This document shows, piece by piece, positions 18,654-27,900 of a stretch of 64,000 bases of DNA. Below the pieces are notes generated by a model, which did no database searches, was not told the DNA's origin, and saw only the letters and a program-made list of their open reading frames with translations. This DNA comes from CAMPJM01 sp964440915. Its GTDB lineage: Bacteria; Bacteroidota; Bacteroidia; Cytophagales; Cyclobacteriaceae. The first letter of the stretch is position 1. The number at the start of each line of letters is the position of its first letter. Location: the NCBI GenBank assembly GCA_964440915.1, contig CAYTTV010000001.1, forward strand, positions 1-64,000, given 5' to 3'. A program made the position numbers and the translations under genes.

Positions 18654-19153
18654 AATGATAGATTTTGGGTAATTGATTAGTTAGCAATGTGGATACTCTT
18701 ATTTTTTAGCAATCCTTTCTATACAAATGAAGAGGAAAAGATTGAGACGTTAAGTATAAAAGAATTTATTGTACGGGACAACAAAATAAAAAAAAATTAC
18801 CTCGATAATTACGAGCTACTGCGGTTGCGGATAGCGGATAAGTGTACGNNNNNNNNNNNNNNNNNNNNNNNNNNNNNNNNNNNNNNNNNNNNNNNNNNNN
18901 NNNNNNNNNNNNNNNNNNNNNNNNNNNNNNNNNNNNNNNNNNNNNNNNAAATTACCTCGATAATTACGAGCTACTGCGGTTGCGGATAGCGGATAAGTGT
19001 ACGACATTCAGCATCCGATCATTCCATTCGGCACATCGTCATTAGCACATGAGTAATCTCATGAGCGTTGCAATTAAATAAACATTCGTTTTCACCTGCT
19101 GTTGACTGATTATAAAGATTAACGGTTCATTTTTTTATCTAAAAACAAGCACC
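18654..19153. other. Intergenic region with assembly gap; no gene seen
   Basis: 500 bp between divergent genes. It contains a 100-N gap at 18849-18948 with identical 55-bp flanks. The short open frames here run through the gap or are low-complexity and are not believed. It should hold promoters for both neighbours, but I see no clear consensus. Confidence 0.5.
18849..18948. other. Assembly gap (100 N) with duplicated 55-bp flanks
   Basis: Exactly 100 N. Sequence 18794-18848 is identical to 18949-19003 (55 bp), so the gap is probably artificial. Confidence 0.9.
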
Positions 19154-19744
19154 ATGAAACATCTATTTTTACTATCAACACTACTACTTTCCCTTTCTAT
19201 TGCTGCACACGGTCAAATTGCCTCTCCTCCTACTTCGGCACCAGTGGCTTCCGATGCCATTCAGCAAGGCAATTGGATTGTTGGCGGCAGCTTGGGCTCA
19301 ACAGGGTTCAACTTCAGCACCGAAACCTTCAATCTTACTATTGAACCAAGCGCTGGATATTTTATAACAGAACGTATAGCGCTGGGTGCTCAAGCTATCA
19401 TTGGATTGACAGCCTATGATGGCGGCACCAACTTCAATTATGGACTAGCGCCCTTTGTGCGTTACTATTTCCCAGAAGGGGCTAGCCCCACAGGCCGTTG
19501 GTTTGGAGAGGGTAAAATCGGTTTTGCGGGCAGCGACTATGAAGGCAACGTTCAGGACGAACCTATTTCTTTATTAGTCGGTATAAGGGGCGGGTATGCG
19601 CATTTTATAGCCAGAAACGTGGCGTTAGAAGCATCACTAGGCTACACCTACTCCAAAGCAGACATCAATGCAAGCTCAAGTGCATCAGGTCTTGGCATTA
19701 GTTTAGGGTTTCAGATATACCTAGAGGGCAGAGGAAACAGATAA
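19154..19744 (+). CDS. Outer-membrane beta-barrel protein (porin-like family)
   Basis: 196-residue secreted protein, signal peptide MKHLFLLSTLLLSLSIAAHGQ. After it the sequence shows alternating strands typical of small eight-stranded barrels: WIVGGSLGSTGFNFS, YFITERIALGAQAI, YGLAPFVRYYF, GKIGFAGSDYEG and a final LGISLGFQIYLEGRGNR. This fits the outer-membrane beta-barrel domain family common in Bacteroidota. Role unknown, probably structural or pore-forming. Convergent with the GH97 gene across a shared terminator. Confidence 0.75.
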   Translation: MKHLFLLSTLLLSLSIAAHGQIASPPTSAPVASDAIQQGNWIVGGSLGSTGFNFSTETFNLTIEPSAGYFITERIALGAQAIIGLTAYDGGTNFNYGLAPFVRYYFPEGASPTGRWFGEGKIGFAGSDYEGNVQDEPISLLVGIRGGYAHFIARNVALEASLGYTYSKADINASSSASGLGISLGFQIYLEGRGNR

Positions 19745-19810
19745 GAGCTGATTATAACTTTTATTCTCTTAATGAGGGTGAAAATAATCGTTAGGGGCTA
19801 AAACAAAAAA

Positions 19811-19850
19811 AGCCTGGTTGCGGAAATCTCACGATCCCCACAGCCAGGCT
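19811..19850. terminator. Hairpin terminator between convergent genes
   Basis: AGCCTGG at 19811-19817 pairs with CCAGGCT at 19844-19850, and an A run precedes it (T run on the minus strand), so it best terminates the minus-strand GH97 gene. The loop is long (26 nt). Confidence 0.6.
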
Positions 19851-19869
19851 AATCAATATCCGATAAGAT

Positions 19870-22080
19870 TTACAATTTTTTCAGACCTTTTGTTTCATTC
19901 TTACCGGCCTCAATAATACTAATGGCATAACCGCCCGCAGGGGCAAGTTGCTGCCTCAGCTTCGACTTACTACTAACAACCACCTTTCGGATGGTATAGG
20001 CCTGAGGGTTTGTTTTGTAATGAGCGTCTTTAGCATCGCTGTATATGGTAGCGATATATGTCTTTTTAGGGTCTAGGAAATCGAACGAAATATTAGATAC
20101 AAAACCATCTTCCCCGCATACACTTCCTACAAACCAGTTTTCTGTTCCTTTTGCCTTACGTGCCACTGTCACATATTTCCCAGGTTCGGCTTCAAGGTAT
20201 TTGCTGTCGTCCCAGTCCAAGGCCACATCTTTGATAAACTGGAAAGCATCCAAAAATTTGTTATAGGTCTCGATCAGGTCTGCCGCCATTTGCAACGGGC
20301 TGGACATGGTTACATACAGAGCAAGCTGATTGGCAATAGTAGAATTTACGTGCGAGTGATTGTCAGGATTGTACTTGCTCACGTCCATCTCAAATATGCC
20401 TGGGGTGAAGTCCATCGGGCCACCAATGATGCGGGTAAAAGGCAAGATGGTGATATGATTAGGCTTGTTGCCACCAAAAGCTTGATATTCAGTTCCACGT
20501 GCAGACTCATTGCCAATCAGGTTCGGATAAGTCCTGCTTACGCCCGTAGGACGAACAGCTTCATGGGCATTCACCATGATCTTATATTCTGCTGCTTTCT
20601 CTATGGCATATTGGTAGTGGTTGTTCACCCACTGGCTATAGTGGTGCTCCCCTCTCGGCACGATATCGCCTACATAACCACTTTTTACGGAATTGTAGCC
20701 ATTGTCTACCATAAACTGATAGGCCTTGTCTAAATGCCGCTCGTAGTTGCGAATAGAACCGGAAGTTTCGTGGTGCATCATGATGCGCACCCCTTTGCTT
20801 TTGGCATAATCTCGAACTTCCTCCAAATCAAAATCTGGATACGGCGTCATAAAATCAAAAACATAATCTTTGCTATTGCCAAACCAGTCTTCCCAGCCCA
20901 TGTTCCAGCCTTCTACCAATACTTGGTCAAAACCATGCTCTGCCGCAAAGTCGACATACTCTTTCACGTGCTCTGTGGTGGCACCGTGCTTTCCATTGGG
21001 TTTAGCATTTGTATAGTCAGTAATCCCTAACTGCACTGTAGGAAGATCATCTGTATAAGCCCAACTGCTTTTGCCTGTAATCATTTCCCACCACACACCG
21101 ATATATTTCACAGGTTTAATCCAAGAGGTATCTTTGATTTTCGACGGTTCGTTCAGATTTAAGGTAATCTTTGAGGCCAAAATATCACGGGCATCATTGC
21201 TTACGATCACCGTTCTCCAAGGCGAATGGCTAGGGGTCTGCATGTAACCTTTATCACCTACCGCATCAGGTGTAAGGTGCGATTCAAAGACCATGTTCTC
21301 ATCGTCCAAGTCGAGGTGCATACAAGAATAGTCTATCAGAGCGGCCTCGTGCAGGTTGATATATAGGCCGTCTTCGGTCTTCATCATCAAGGCCGTTTGT
21401 ACTCCTGTGGGCGAAAATGGCGTTTGAGAAACATTGGGCGTGATTGCCTGACTCATCAACCCACGGATTTCTGAGAGCTTAGAGGTCGTATAATCATACT
21501 CTTGGGTATCATAATCTCCTGGCAACCAAAAGGCCGTATGATCGCCTGCCATGGCAAATTGCGTCCTCTCCTCTTTTATTACAAAATAGGTCAGATGCTC
21601 TTGTTGCGGAAACTCATATCGGAAACCAAGGCCATCGTCAAACAAACGGAACCTGATCACCAACTGCCTGTCGGTGGTAGTTTGATTGAGCGTCACCGCC
21701 AATTCATTATAATGGTTACGGATAGTTTTCACTTCGCCCCATACAGGTTCCCAAGTTTCATCAAAAGTGGCCGTTTCGGTGCTCAACACTTCGAAATTGT
21801 CATACAAGGAAGTCTTCTTGTCCAAGTCGCTGGCTTCTTTTCCTGAAAAATCATCAAAGTCCGCAGGTGCATCTTCTTTATCTCTTTTCAATTCCAGGCC
21901 CAATCGGCTAGGCAGTATCACGTCCTTTCCCTTATAGCGAAGGCTATAGACAGGTACACCATCATCTTGAACCGTGAATTTCATACTCAAATTGCCGTCC
22001 GGAGATTTGAGCTCCTGTCCTAGAACCAGATTGCTTACAAATGGCAACCATATTAATAACACTAATAGCTTTTTCATCAT
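19870..22080 (-). CDS. GH97 alpha-glucosidase (SusB-like, inverting type)
   Basis: 736-residue secreted enzyme, signal peptide ending near LVLGQ. The N-terminal beta-super-sandwich begins LKSPDGNLSMKF; the central barrel contains LVEGWNMGWEDW, MMHHETSG, VNAHEAVRPTG and NESARGTEY. The glutamates E194, E438, E507, E525 and E531 fall at almost the same positions as the calcium ligands and catalytic residues of Bacteroides SusB (E194, E439, E508, E526, E532). This pattern marks the inverting alpha-glucosidase branch rather than the retaining alpha-galactosidase branch with a nucleophile Asp. It releases glucose from alpha-glucans in the periplasm. It is not next to a susCD pair, so it may work with a starch system elsewhere. 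Confidence 0.88.
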   Translation of the reverse strand: MMKKLLVLLIWLPFVSNLVLGQELKSPDGNLSMKFTVQDDGVPVYSLRYKGKDVILPSRLGLELKRDKEDAPADFDDFSGKEASDLDKKTSLYDNFEVLSTETATFDETWEPVWGEVKTIRNHYNELAVTLNQTTTDRQLVIRFRLFDDGLGFRYEFPQQEHLTYFVIKEERTQFAMAGDHTAFWLPGDYDTQEYDYTTSKLSEIRGLMSQAITPNVSQTPFSPTGVQTALMMKTEDGLYINLHEAALIDYSCMHLDLDDENMVFESHLTPDAVGDKGYMQTPSHSPWRTVIVSNDARDILASKITLNLNEPSKIKDTSWIKPVKYIGVWWEMITGKSSWAYTDDLPTVQLGITDYTNAKPNGKHGATTEHVKEYVDFAAEHGFDQVLVEGWNMGWEDWFGNSKDYVFDFMTPYPDFDLEEVRDYAKSKGVRIMMHHETSGSIRNYERHLDKAYQFMVDNGYNSVKSGYVGDIVPRGEHHYSQWVNNHYQYAIEKAAEYKIMVNAHEAVRPTGVSRTYPNLIGNESARGTEYQAFGGNKPNHITILPFTRIIGGPMDFTPGIFEMDVSKYNPDNHSHVNSTIANQLALYVTMSSPLQMAADLIETYNKFLDAFQFIKDVALDWDDSKYLEAEPGKYVTVARKAKGTENWFVGSVCGEDGFVSNISFDFLDPKKTYIATIYSDAKDAHYKTNPQAYTIRKVVVSSKSKLRQQLAPAGGYAISIIEAGKNETKGLKKL

Positions 22081-22665
22081 GCTTATAATTTTATATCATT
22101 TATCCGCTACAATCGTTTGAAGTTGAGCAAATAAAAAAGCTTCTACAATAAAAGGTATGTTACATTAAGTTAACAGCAATCGTCTTTCCATGCCATCTCA
22201 CACAATAAAGGGGATGAACCGAATTAAAACGAAAAAGAAGGAGTTTCTATGCTTCCTTTTATTGAGTCAAAATCAATACCTCCAAAACTGAATATTCTCG
22301 CACGACCTTATCACGCTGATTTTCTAATTGTTACACACTCCTAATCCAACAAAAAAGAGAATGGCATGAAACACATGTCCTCTTTATAAAGTTTATTGAA
22401 ATCAGTCTGCTGTAGCAGAAACAAGGTTTCATAGGGGCGGTTAAGGGGTAAACAAAAAGTAAACAAAGGTTTTTAAAACTAAAGAACATGTAAGGGAATT
22501 CTTCCGCAAAAAGCATGTTAATCAATAATCTACTTATCCAGATTAACCTTTTGTCACCTCCGAAAGAAGCGGTGGGCGAAAGGTATTGGCAGTATCTTAA
22601 TAAAATACGCAGATTTGGTATGTAATTCCCTGCTCATGCATACTTACTCTGAGAACAAAAGGAAT
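22081..22665. other. Intergenic region; no gene seen
   Basis: About 585 bp between divergent GH97 and AlkB-family genes. CAATCGTTTG at 22110-22119 is a weak, CG-centred near-palindrome reminiscent of LacI-type sites. Short open frames have no recognisable features. Confidence 0.4.
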
Positions 22666-23274
22666 ATGGAATTATTTGACAACCTAATCGATCCCCAACG
22701 AAACTTACTGCCAAAAGATGGTACGGCAAATTATTATGGCAGCATCATAGCACCAAGCAAAGCCGATGAACTGTTCCAGCAGTTGCAGCAAACAATTGCA
22801 TGGAAAAATGATGAGGCAATTGTTTTCGGAAAAAAGATTGCCACAAAACGAAAAGTGGCATGGCACGGAGACAAACCATTTTCCTACACTTATTCCAAAG
22901 TCACTAAATTGGCCCTGCCATGGACACCCCTATTGTTGTCATTAAAAGAGCTGGTCGAGGGTCAATCGGGGGAAACGTTCAATGCATGTTTGCTGAACCT
23001 CTACCACAGCGGAGAAGAAGGAATGGCCTGGCATAGCGATGGTGAACGCAACCTGAAAAAGAATGGCGCCATTGGCTCTTTAAGTTTTGGAGCAGAAAGG
23101 AAATTTGCTTTCAAACATAAAACTTCAAAAGAAAAAGTGGAACTGATATTGGCCCACGGCAGCTTGCTCGTGATGAAGGGAGAAACACAAACCCATTGGC
23201 TGCATCGGCTACCTCCAAAAAAGCATCTAAATCAACCCAGAGTAAACCTCACTTTCCGAACAATAATAGGATAG
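22666..23274 (+). CDS. AlkB-family alpha-ketoglutarate/Fe(II)-dependent dioxygenase
   Basis: 202 residues when started at ATG 22666 (MELFDNLID), preceded by AAAAGGA; an upstream start at 22615 only adds an unrelated 17-residue stretch. The double-stranded beta-helix fold shows the iron ligands WHSDGE (H123, D125) and the distal His in WLHRLP (H180), and the 2-oxoglutarate-binding arginines in PRVNLTFR (R192, R198). NLYHSGEEGMAWHSD is typical of the ABH2/ABH3-like branch that repairs alkylated bases by oxidative demethylation. Cytoplasmic. No link to the sugar loci is evident. Confidence 0.9.
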   Translation: MELFDNLIDPQRNLLPKDGTANYYGSIIAPSKADELFQQLQQTIAWKNDEAIVFGKKIATKRKVAWHGDKPFSYTYSKVTKLALPWTPLLLSLKELVEGQSGETFNACLLNLYHSGEEGMAWHSDGERNLKKNGAIGSLSFGAERKFAFKHKTSKEKVELILAHGSLLVMKGETQTHWLHRLPPKKHLNQPRVNLTFRTIIG

Positions 23275-23452
23275 CGCATTCGAAGGAGGAAGACGCTTCC
23301 GTCAACCATCAGAAGATAAATAAAAAATATTTTAAAAATTAGCACCTCGTCCATATTTTCACTAGCTTTATTAATGGACTTTATTGTTTTATTGCAATTG
23401 GCTCATAAGAATGCCTGATAGAATAGGCTACTGTCATTTAAACTTTACGATA

Positions 23453-23791
23453 ATGAAGCGCATATCTACATCATTTCGAATATTTACTTTTGCAATATTA
23501 ATTCATCTTTGCACGATCAATGATAAAGAAATTATGGCTCAAGACAACTCGTCAGATAAACTTAACGGACCGATAACCACATCTTATACTATAGAAGGCA
23601 GGAGTGTAGAGGAGGCTACTTTTCAAGCATTTACTGCTCAATTAGAAGAGGTCCAAGGGACCTACCACTGTGCCAAGACGAAAGGTGGCGGCAGAAATAG
23701 CTATGAAGCCACCGATCAGAACGGCATCAGATGGGTCGTAAGATCAATCTTGGAGGGAAAAAAGAGCAGTGTAAGTGTTGAGAAAAGATAA
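23453..23791 (+). CDS. Small secreted protein of unknown function
   Basis: 112 residues from ATG 23453 (MKRISTSFRIF), which gives a basic start and a hydrophobic segment ending around EIMAQ, a plausible signal peptide; the longer start at 23384 is less likely. The mature part (EEATFQAFTAQLEEVQGTY, then KTKGGGRNSYEATDQNG and WVVRSILEGKKSSVSVEKR) is small, charged and probably alpha/beta. I recognise no family. Confidence 0.5.
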   Translation: MKRISTSFRIFTFAILIHLCTINDKEIMAQDNSSDKLNGPITTSYTIEGRSVEEATFQAFTAQLEEVQGTYHCAKTKGGGRNSYEATDQNGIRWVVRSILEGKKSSVSVEKR

Positions 23792-23972
23792 CGTGGCACC
23801 GGCGGCATCTACTGTGTAGGAATACCGTCACTTTTGTCGCTTGCTTCCTTCAGTTCCTTCAGATTCTCTGTCACCAGGAAGACCCATGCATTAAGCTAAC
23901 GGTTCCCGCCAAAATAAGCCCGCTTGGGACTTTAACCCTATAGATAATGAACTTGTGCGGGCGCACAAAAAA

Positions 23973-24000
23973 AAGGCTGCCCAATTGCTCAGGCAGCCTT
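23973..24000 (-). terminator. Intrinsic terminator of icd
   Basis: AAGGCTGCC (23973-23981) pairs with GGCAGCCTT (23992-24000) around a 10-nt loop; on the minus strand it is followed by a T run. It lies 28 bp after the icd stop codon. Confidence 0.85.
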
Positions 24001-24028
24001 CTCTATTCGTATTCAAAAATTACAAAAA

Positions 24029-26257
24029 CTACAAACCCTCCAATGCCGCATTCAACGTAGCACTTGGGCGCATCGCCTTGTCCACTTTTGCTGCGTCAGG
24101 ATGGTAGTAGCCACCTATATCTACTCCTTTACCTTGAACGCCGTTCAGCTCTTCTACGATCTTGGTTTCATTATCCGTCAGGTCCTTGGCCAACTTCTCA
24201 AACTTCGCTTTCAGTTCAGCATCTTTGCTTTGCTCAGCCAACGCCTGTGCCCAATACAGGGCCAGGTAAAAATGGCTTCCACGGTTGTCTATCTGACCAA
24301 TCTTCCTTGCCGGAGATTTGTCATTCTCCAAGAACTTACTATTGGCTTTGTTCAAGGCCTCTGCCAATGCCGCAATCTTCTCATTCTTGGTCTTAAACGC
24401 CAAGTCTTCTAGCGAAACTGCAAGTGCCAAAAACTCGCCCAACGAATCCCATCTCAAATAATTCTCTTCTACAAACTGCTCCACATGCTTGGGCGCAGAT
24501 CCGCCAGCACCCGTCTCGAACAGCCCACCGCCATCCAGCAACGGCACGATCGAAAGCATCTTGGCACTGGTGCCCAACTCCAAGATCGGGAACAAGTCCG
24601 TCAAATAGTCCCGCAACACGTTGCCCGTTACAGAAATCGTATCCTTTCCATCCTTCGCCCTTTCGCAAGAGTAGCGCATCGCCTCCACTGGAGACATTAT
24701 TTTTATATCCAGGCCGTTAGTATCATGGTCGGCTAGGTATTTATTCACTTTCTTTATCAAGTTGGCATCATGTGCCCTGTTTGGATCCAGCCAGAATACT
24801 GCAGGCGTACCTGTAATCCGCGCTCTGGTCACAGCCAACTTCACCCAATCCTGAATCGGCAGGTCCTTCGTCTGGCACATCCTCCAAATATCGCCTTCCT
24901 CTACTTTATGCTCAATCAGCACAGCGCCGGCCTCATCCACCACCTTCACCACGCCAGCTCCCTCAATCTGGAAAGTCTTGTCGTGAGAACCGTATTCTTC
25001 CGCCTTCTGCGCCATCAGGCCAATATTCGGGACTGTACCCATTTTGGTCACATCAAATGCACCATTCTCCTTATTGAATTGGACCATTTCTTGGTATATG
25101 CCCGCATAAGAACGGTCAGGGATCATCGCTTTTGTATCGTGCAACTTGCCATCAGGCCCCCACATCTTTCCCGACGAGCGAATAGCCGCAGGCATAGAGG
25201 CATCAATAATCACATCGCTCGGCACATGCAAGTTGGTAATTCCCTTGTCAGAGTTCACCATCGCCAGCGCAGGCTGCGATTTATATACCGCTTGAATATC
25301 ATTCTCAATTTCGGCTTTCTTGTCGGCAGGCAACGCTTGGATCTTGTTATACACATCCCCTAGTCCGTTTCTTGCATCCACCCCTATCGAAGCAAAAGTC
25401 GCTGCATGCTTCTCAAACACCTCTTTGAAGAAAACCGTAACCGCATGCCCAAACATAATCGGGTCAGACACCTTCATCATCGTCGCCTTCAAGTGCAGCG
25501 ACAACAAAATATCCTGCGCTTTGGCGTCCGCAATCTCTTTTTCAAAAAACGCACGAAGTGCCTTTTTGCTCATCACAGCCGCATCGATCACCTCGCCCGT
25601 TTGTAACGCCAAGCCTTCCTTCAAAGTAGCCTTTTGCCCATCCGCTCCTTCATACGCAATCTTCACCTTCGTGGCATGCTCTATTATCACCGACTTCTCA
25701 CTGCCGTAGAAATCCCCTTCGTTCATATGCGCCACATGCGTTTTAGAGTCAGCAGACCATGCCCCCATCGAGTGAGGATTCTTCCTGGCATACTCCTTCA
25801 CCGCATCCGCCACCCGTCTGTCTGAGTTACCTTCCCTTAGCACGGGGTTCACGGCACTGCCCAGTATTTTTGCATAGCGTGCCTTTATCTCCTTCTCAGC
25901 CTCCGTCTTCGGTTCGGCAGGATAGTCAGGCACATTATAGCCCTGAGATTGCAGTTCTTTGATCGCCGCCGTAAGCTGTGGGATAGACGCACTGATATTG
26001 GGAAGTTTGATAATGTTGGCTTCTGGCGTTTTGGCAAGCTTACCAAGCTCGGCAAGGTGGTCCCCGATCTTTTGGTCTTCCGTAAGGTTGTCCGGAAAGT
26101 TCGCCAATATCCTTCCCGCAAGTGAAATATCTCTGGTCTCCACCGCTACCCCCGCAGGGCTCGTATAGGCTTTAATGATCGGCAACAAAGAATACGTGGC
26201 CAGTGCAGGCGCTTCATCCGTGATCGTATAGATGATTCTCGAAGTTTTGTTTGTCAT
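24029..26257 (-). CDS. icd: Isocitrate dehydrogenase, NADP-dependent, monomeric type
   Basis: 742-residue cytoplasmic enzyme of the monomeric isocitrate dehydrogenase family, which oxidises isocitrate to 2-oxoglutarate and CO2 with NADP in the TCA cycle. Characteristic stretches are IIYTITDEAPALATYSLLP at the start, LREGNSDRRVADAVKEYA, PHSMGAWSADSKTHVAHM, and PAVFWLDPNRAHDANLI. The length (about 740) is normal for this type and nearly double that of the dimeric enzyme. The gene stands alone with its own terminator. Its codon use is noticeably richer in C-ending codons than its neighbours, which is why spurious long open frames appear on the opposite strand; strong expression is a likely reason. 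Confidence 0.96.
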   Translation of the reverse strand: MTNKTSRIIYTITDEAPALATYSLLPIIKAYTSPAGVAVETRDISLAGRILANFPDNLTEDQKIGDHLAELGKLAKTPEANIIKLPNISASIPQLTAAIKELQSQGYNVPDYPAEPKTEAEKEIKARYAKILGSAVNPVLREGNSDRRVADAVKEYARKNPHSMGAWSADSKTHVAHMNEGDFYGSEKSVIIEHATKVKIAYEGADGQKATLKEGLALQTGEVIDAAVMSKKALRAFFEKEIADAKAQDILLSLHLKATMMKVSDPIMFGHAVTVFFKEVFEKHAATFASIGVDARNGLGDVYNKIQALPADKKAEIENDIQAVYKSQPALAMVNSDKGITNLHVPSDVIIDASMPAAIRSSGKMWGPDGKLHDTKAMIPDRSYAGIYQEMVQFNKENGAFDVTKMGTVPNIGLMAQKAEEYGSHDKTFQIEGAGVVKVVDEAGAVLIEHKVEEGDIWRMCQTKDLPIQDWVKLAVTRARITGTPAVFWLDPNRAHDANLIKKVNKYLADHDTNGLDIKIMSPVEAMRYSCERAKDGKDTISVTGNVLRDYLTDLFPILELGTSAKMLSIVPLLDGGGLFETGAGGSAPKHVEQFVEENYLRWDSLGEFLALAVSLEDLAFKTKNEKIAALAEALNKANSKFLENDKSPARKIGQIDNRGSHFYLALYWAQALAEQSKDAELKAKFEKLAKDLTDNETKIVEELNGVQGKGVDIGGYYHPDAAKVDKAMRPSATLNAALEGL

Positions 26258-26899
26258 TTTGGTATTTTAACAGGTTTAAAAGTCTCATCGCCCATGCAGG
26301 CGAACAAATCTATTGAAAGCATGATTACAGTGAAATGGCGGCAAAACACAAGGCCACACCATTTCAGAAATTTCGTATGCAAATATAACGATTCTACCCG
26401 AAACACCTCCACACAAAGGTTCATCCTCCCACACTATACCTCCAAATAAAAGAAACTTAGGGCGGTGGCCGGGCTATCGCTACAGAATTATTAAAAACTA
26501 TGTAAACAGCATTGAAATTGACGCTGCATTAAAGTATGAACACAAAAAGGAATGGAATAACATCATATCGCAAATGTGACGAAAGAGAAGAGCGAAGGCA
26601 CAATGAGTAGCCACCTATATCTCGGCCTAGATTAAGATTAGGCTAGCTAGACATCCAGATCGAATGGGCAACCTGACCCCAACTCAAGTGTGGAGCAAGC
26701 TGTTCCGTCCTTCCAAATTGTCCTTTTTGAGGTTAACTCATAAGTTTAGATTATATAAGGAGTAAAAAGAAGTAACGTATCATAAAAGCCTGCTTCAAAC
26801 GTTTTTCAAAAGTATTCAATAAAACATGCCAGAAGAAAGAACTTTTCCCGATCAAAAAACATTACCGTATAGATTTTCAAAAACAGCTTTATCAAGATT
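26258..26899. other. Intergenic region; no gene seen
   Basis: About 640 bp between divergent icd and the CAP-domain gene. No convincing open frame, repeat or RNA was recognised. It must contain both promoters. Confidence 0.4.
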
Positions 26900-27487
26900 A
26901 TGACCCTTCACATTATTGTATATTTATTGATCTCTTTCTTTTCACCATTTGTCAAGGTTGCAGAACCCTCTACCTCCACTACAGTAGAGGAGGTGTGCTT
27001 AAGCCCAGAAGAAAAGAAGTTGTACGACATTATCAATGCCTACCGGAAAACGAAAAAACTAAAGGCAGTGCCTATTTCTTCCTCCCTCACCCAAGTAGCC
27101 AAACTCCATGCTGTAGACCTGATGGAAAACTATAAAAAAAGTGACAAGTGCAACCCGCATAGCTGGTCTAACAAAGGCAACTGGACGAGCTGCTGCTATA
27201 CGAACGACCACAAGCAAGCCGCTTGCATGTGGGACAAGCCCAAAGAAATAGCCGGATATGAAAGCCCAGGATACGAAATCGTGTACTGGCATTCTGCGGC
27301 TGCCCAAGCCGATGGGGCACTGAAAGGCTGGCAACAGAGCAAGAGCCACAATCCGATCATTATTAACGACGGCATGTGGGATCAAGTGGAATGGAATGCT
27401 ATTGGTGTGGCCATTTATGAACAGTACGCGGTGGTATGGTTTGGTGAAATGGTCGATGGCAAAGGTGCTGCTAAGCTGTGTAGGTGA
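26900..27487 (+). CDS. Secreted CAP-domain (SCP/PR1-like) protein
   Basis: 195 residues with an N-terminal hydrophobic signal segment (MTLHIIVYLLISFFSPFVKV). The CAP fold is indicated by LYDIINAYRKTKKLKAVPISSSLTQVAKLHAVDL, seen here as two linked motifs, by the HSW and ESPGYEIVYWHS region, and by GWQQSKSHNPIIIND. Several cysteines (CLS, KCNPHS, SCCY, CMW, LCR) could form disulfides outside the cell. The function of bacterial CAP proteins is mostly unknown; no neighbour suggests a partner. Confidence 0.8.
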   Translation: MTLHIIVYLLISFFSPFVKVAEPSTSTTVEEVCLSPEEKKLYDIINAYRKTKKLKAVPISSSLTQVAKLHAVDLMENYKKSDKCNPHSWSNKGNWTSCCYTNDHKQAACMWDKPKEIAGYESPGYEIVYWHSAAAQADGALKGWQQSKSHNPIIINDGMWDQVEWNAIGVAIYEQYAVVWFGEMVDGKGAAKLCR

Positions 27488-27900
27488 GGTAGACGGAAGA
27501 AAGACAGAAGATTTTAGATAGAAGACGTAAGATGCAGTTGATAGGCAATAACCTGACAAAGATGGTAGACGCCAGATATTAGGCTTAAGGCAAATGTAGG
27601 CAACTGACAGTTGGCAAGGATAGAGCAGATGTCAGACAGAAGGCGCCAGACTAAAATGCAGGTGGTAAAGGCTGTAGGTGGGTAAAACCACTTTGTCCTG
27701 TAATACACTTAAGCGCTTAATGGTCATATCGGGGAGCTGATCAGCCACGATCAGGTGCTAGATTTTCCGAACTTCATTTTTTGTAAATTCATCATCTTTT
27801 TTGTTATATTACATTTCGCATTTGGTTCAAAATCGCTCGTTTTAAAGTGTTTGAAGCACATTTAATAAGAGAATGCGAAAATAATTCTTATTTAAATTTG
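27488..27900. other. Intergenic word-repeat tract and regulator upstream region
   Basis: From 27490 to about 27680 the sequence is made of short words such as AAGACAGAAGA, TTTTAGATAGAAGACG and GGCAACTGACAGTTGGCAA, like other spacers in the window. After it come two perfect palindromes, TTAAGCGCTTAA (27709-27720) and GCTGATCAGC (27736-27745), upstream of the regulator gene. No gene is seen. Confidence 0.45.

Noticed and set aside
18687..19045. Open frames through the gap at 18849-18948
   Set aside because: They exist only because N is translated as X and the flanks are duplicate copies.
22331..22525. 64-codon Cys/Phe-rich frame on the minus strand
   Set aside because: No family, no start context, low-complexity composition in an A/T-rich spacer.
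24064..26168. Many long antisense open frames inside icd
   Set aside because: They follow from the C-ending codon bias of icd; the icd frame has unmistakable family motifs over its full length.
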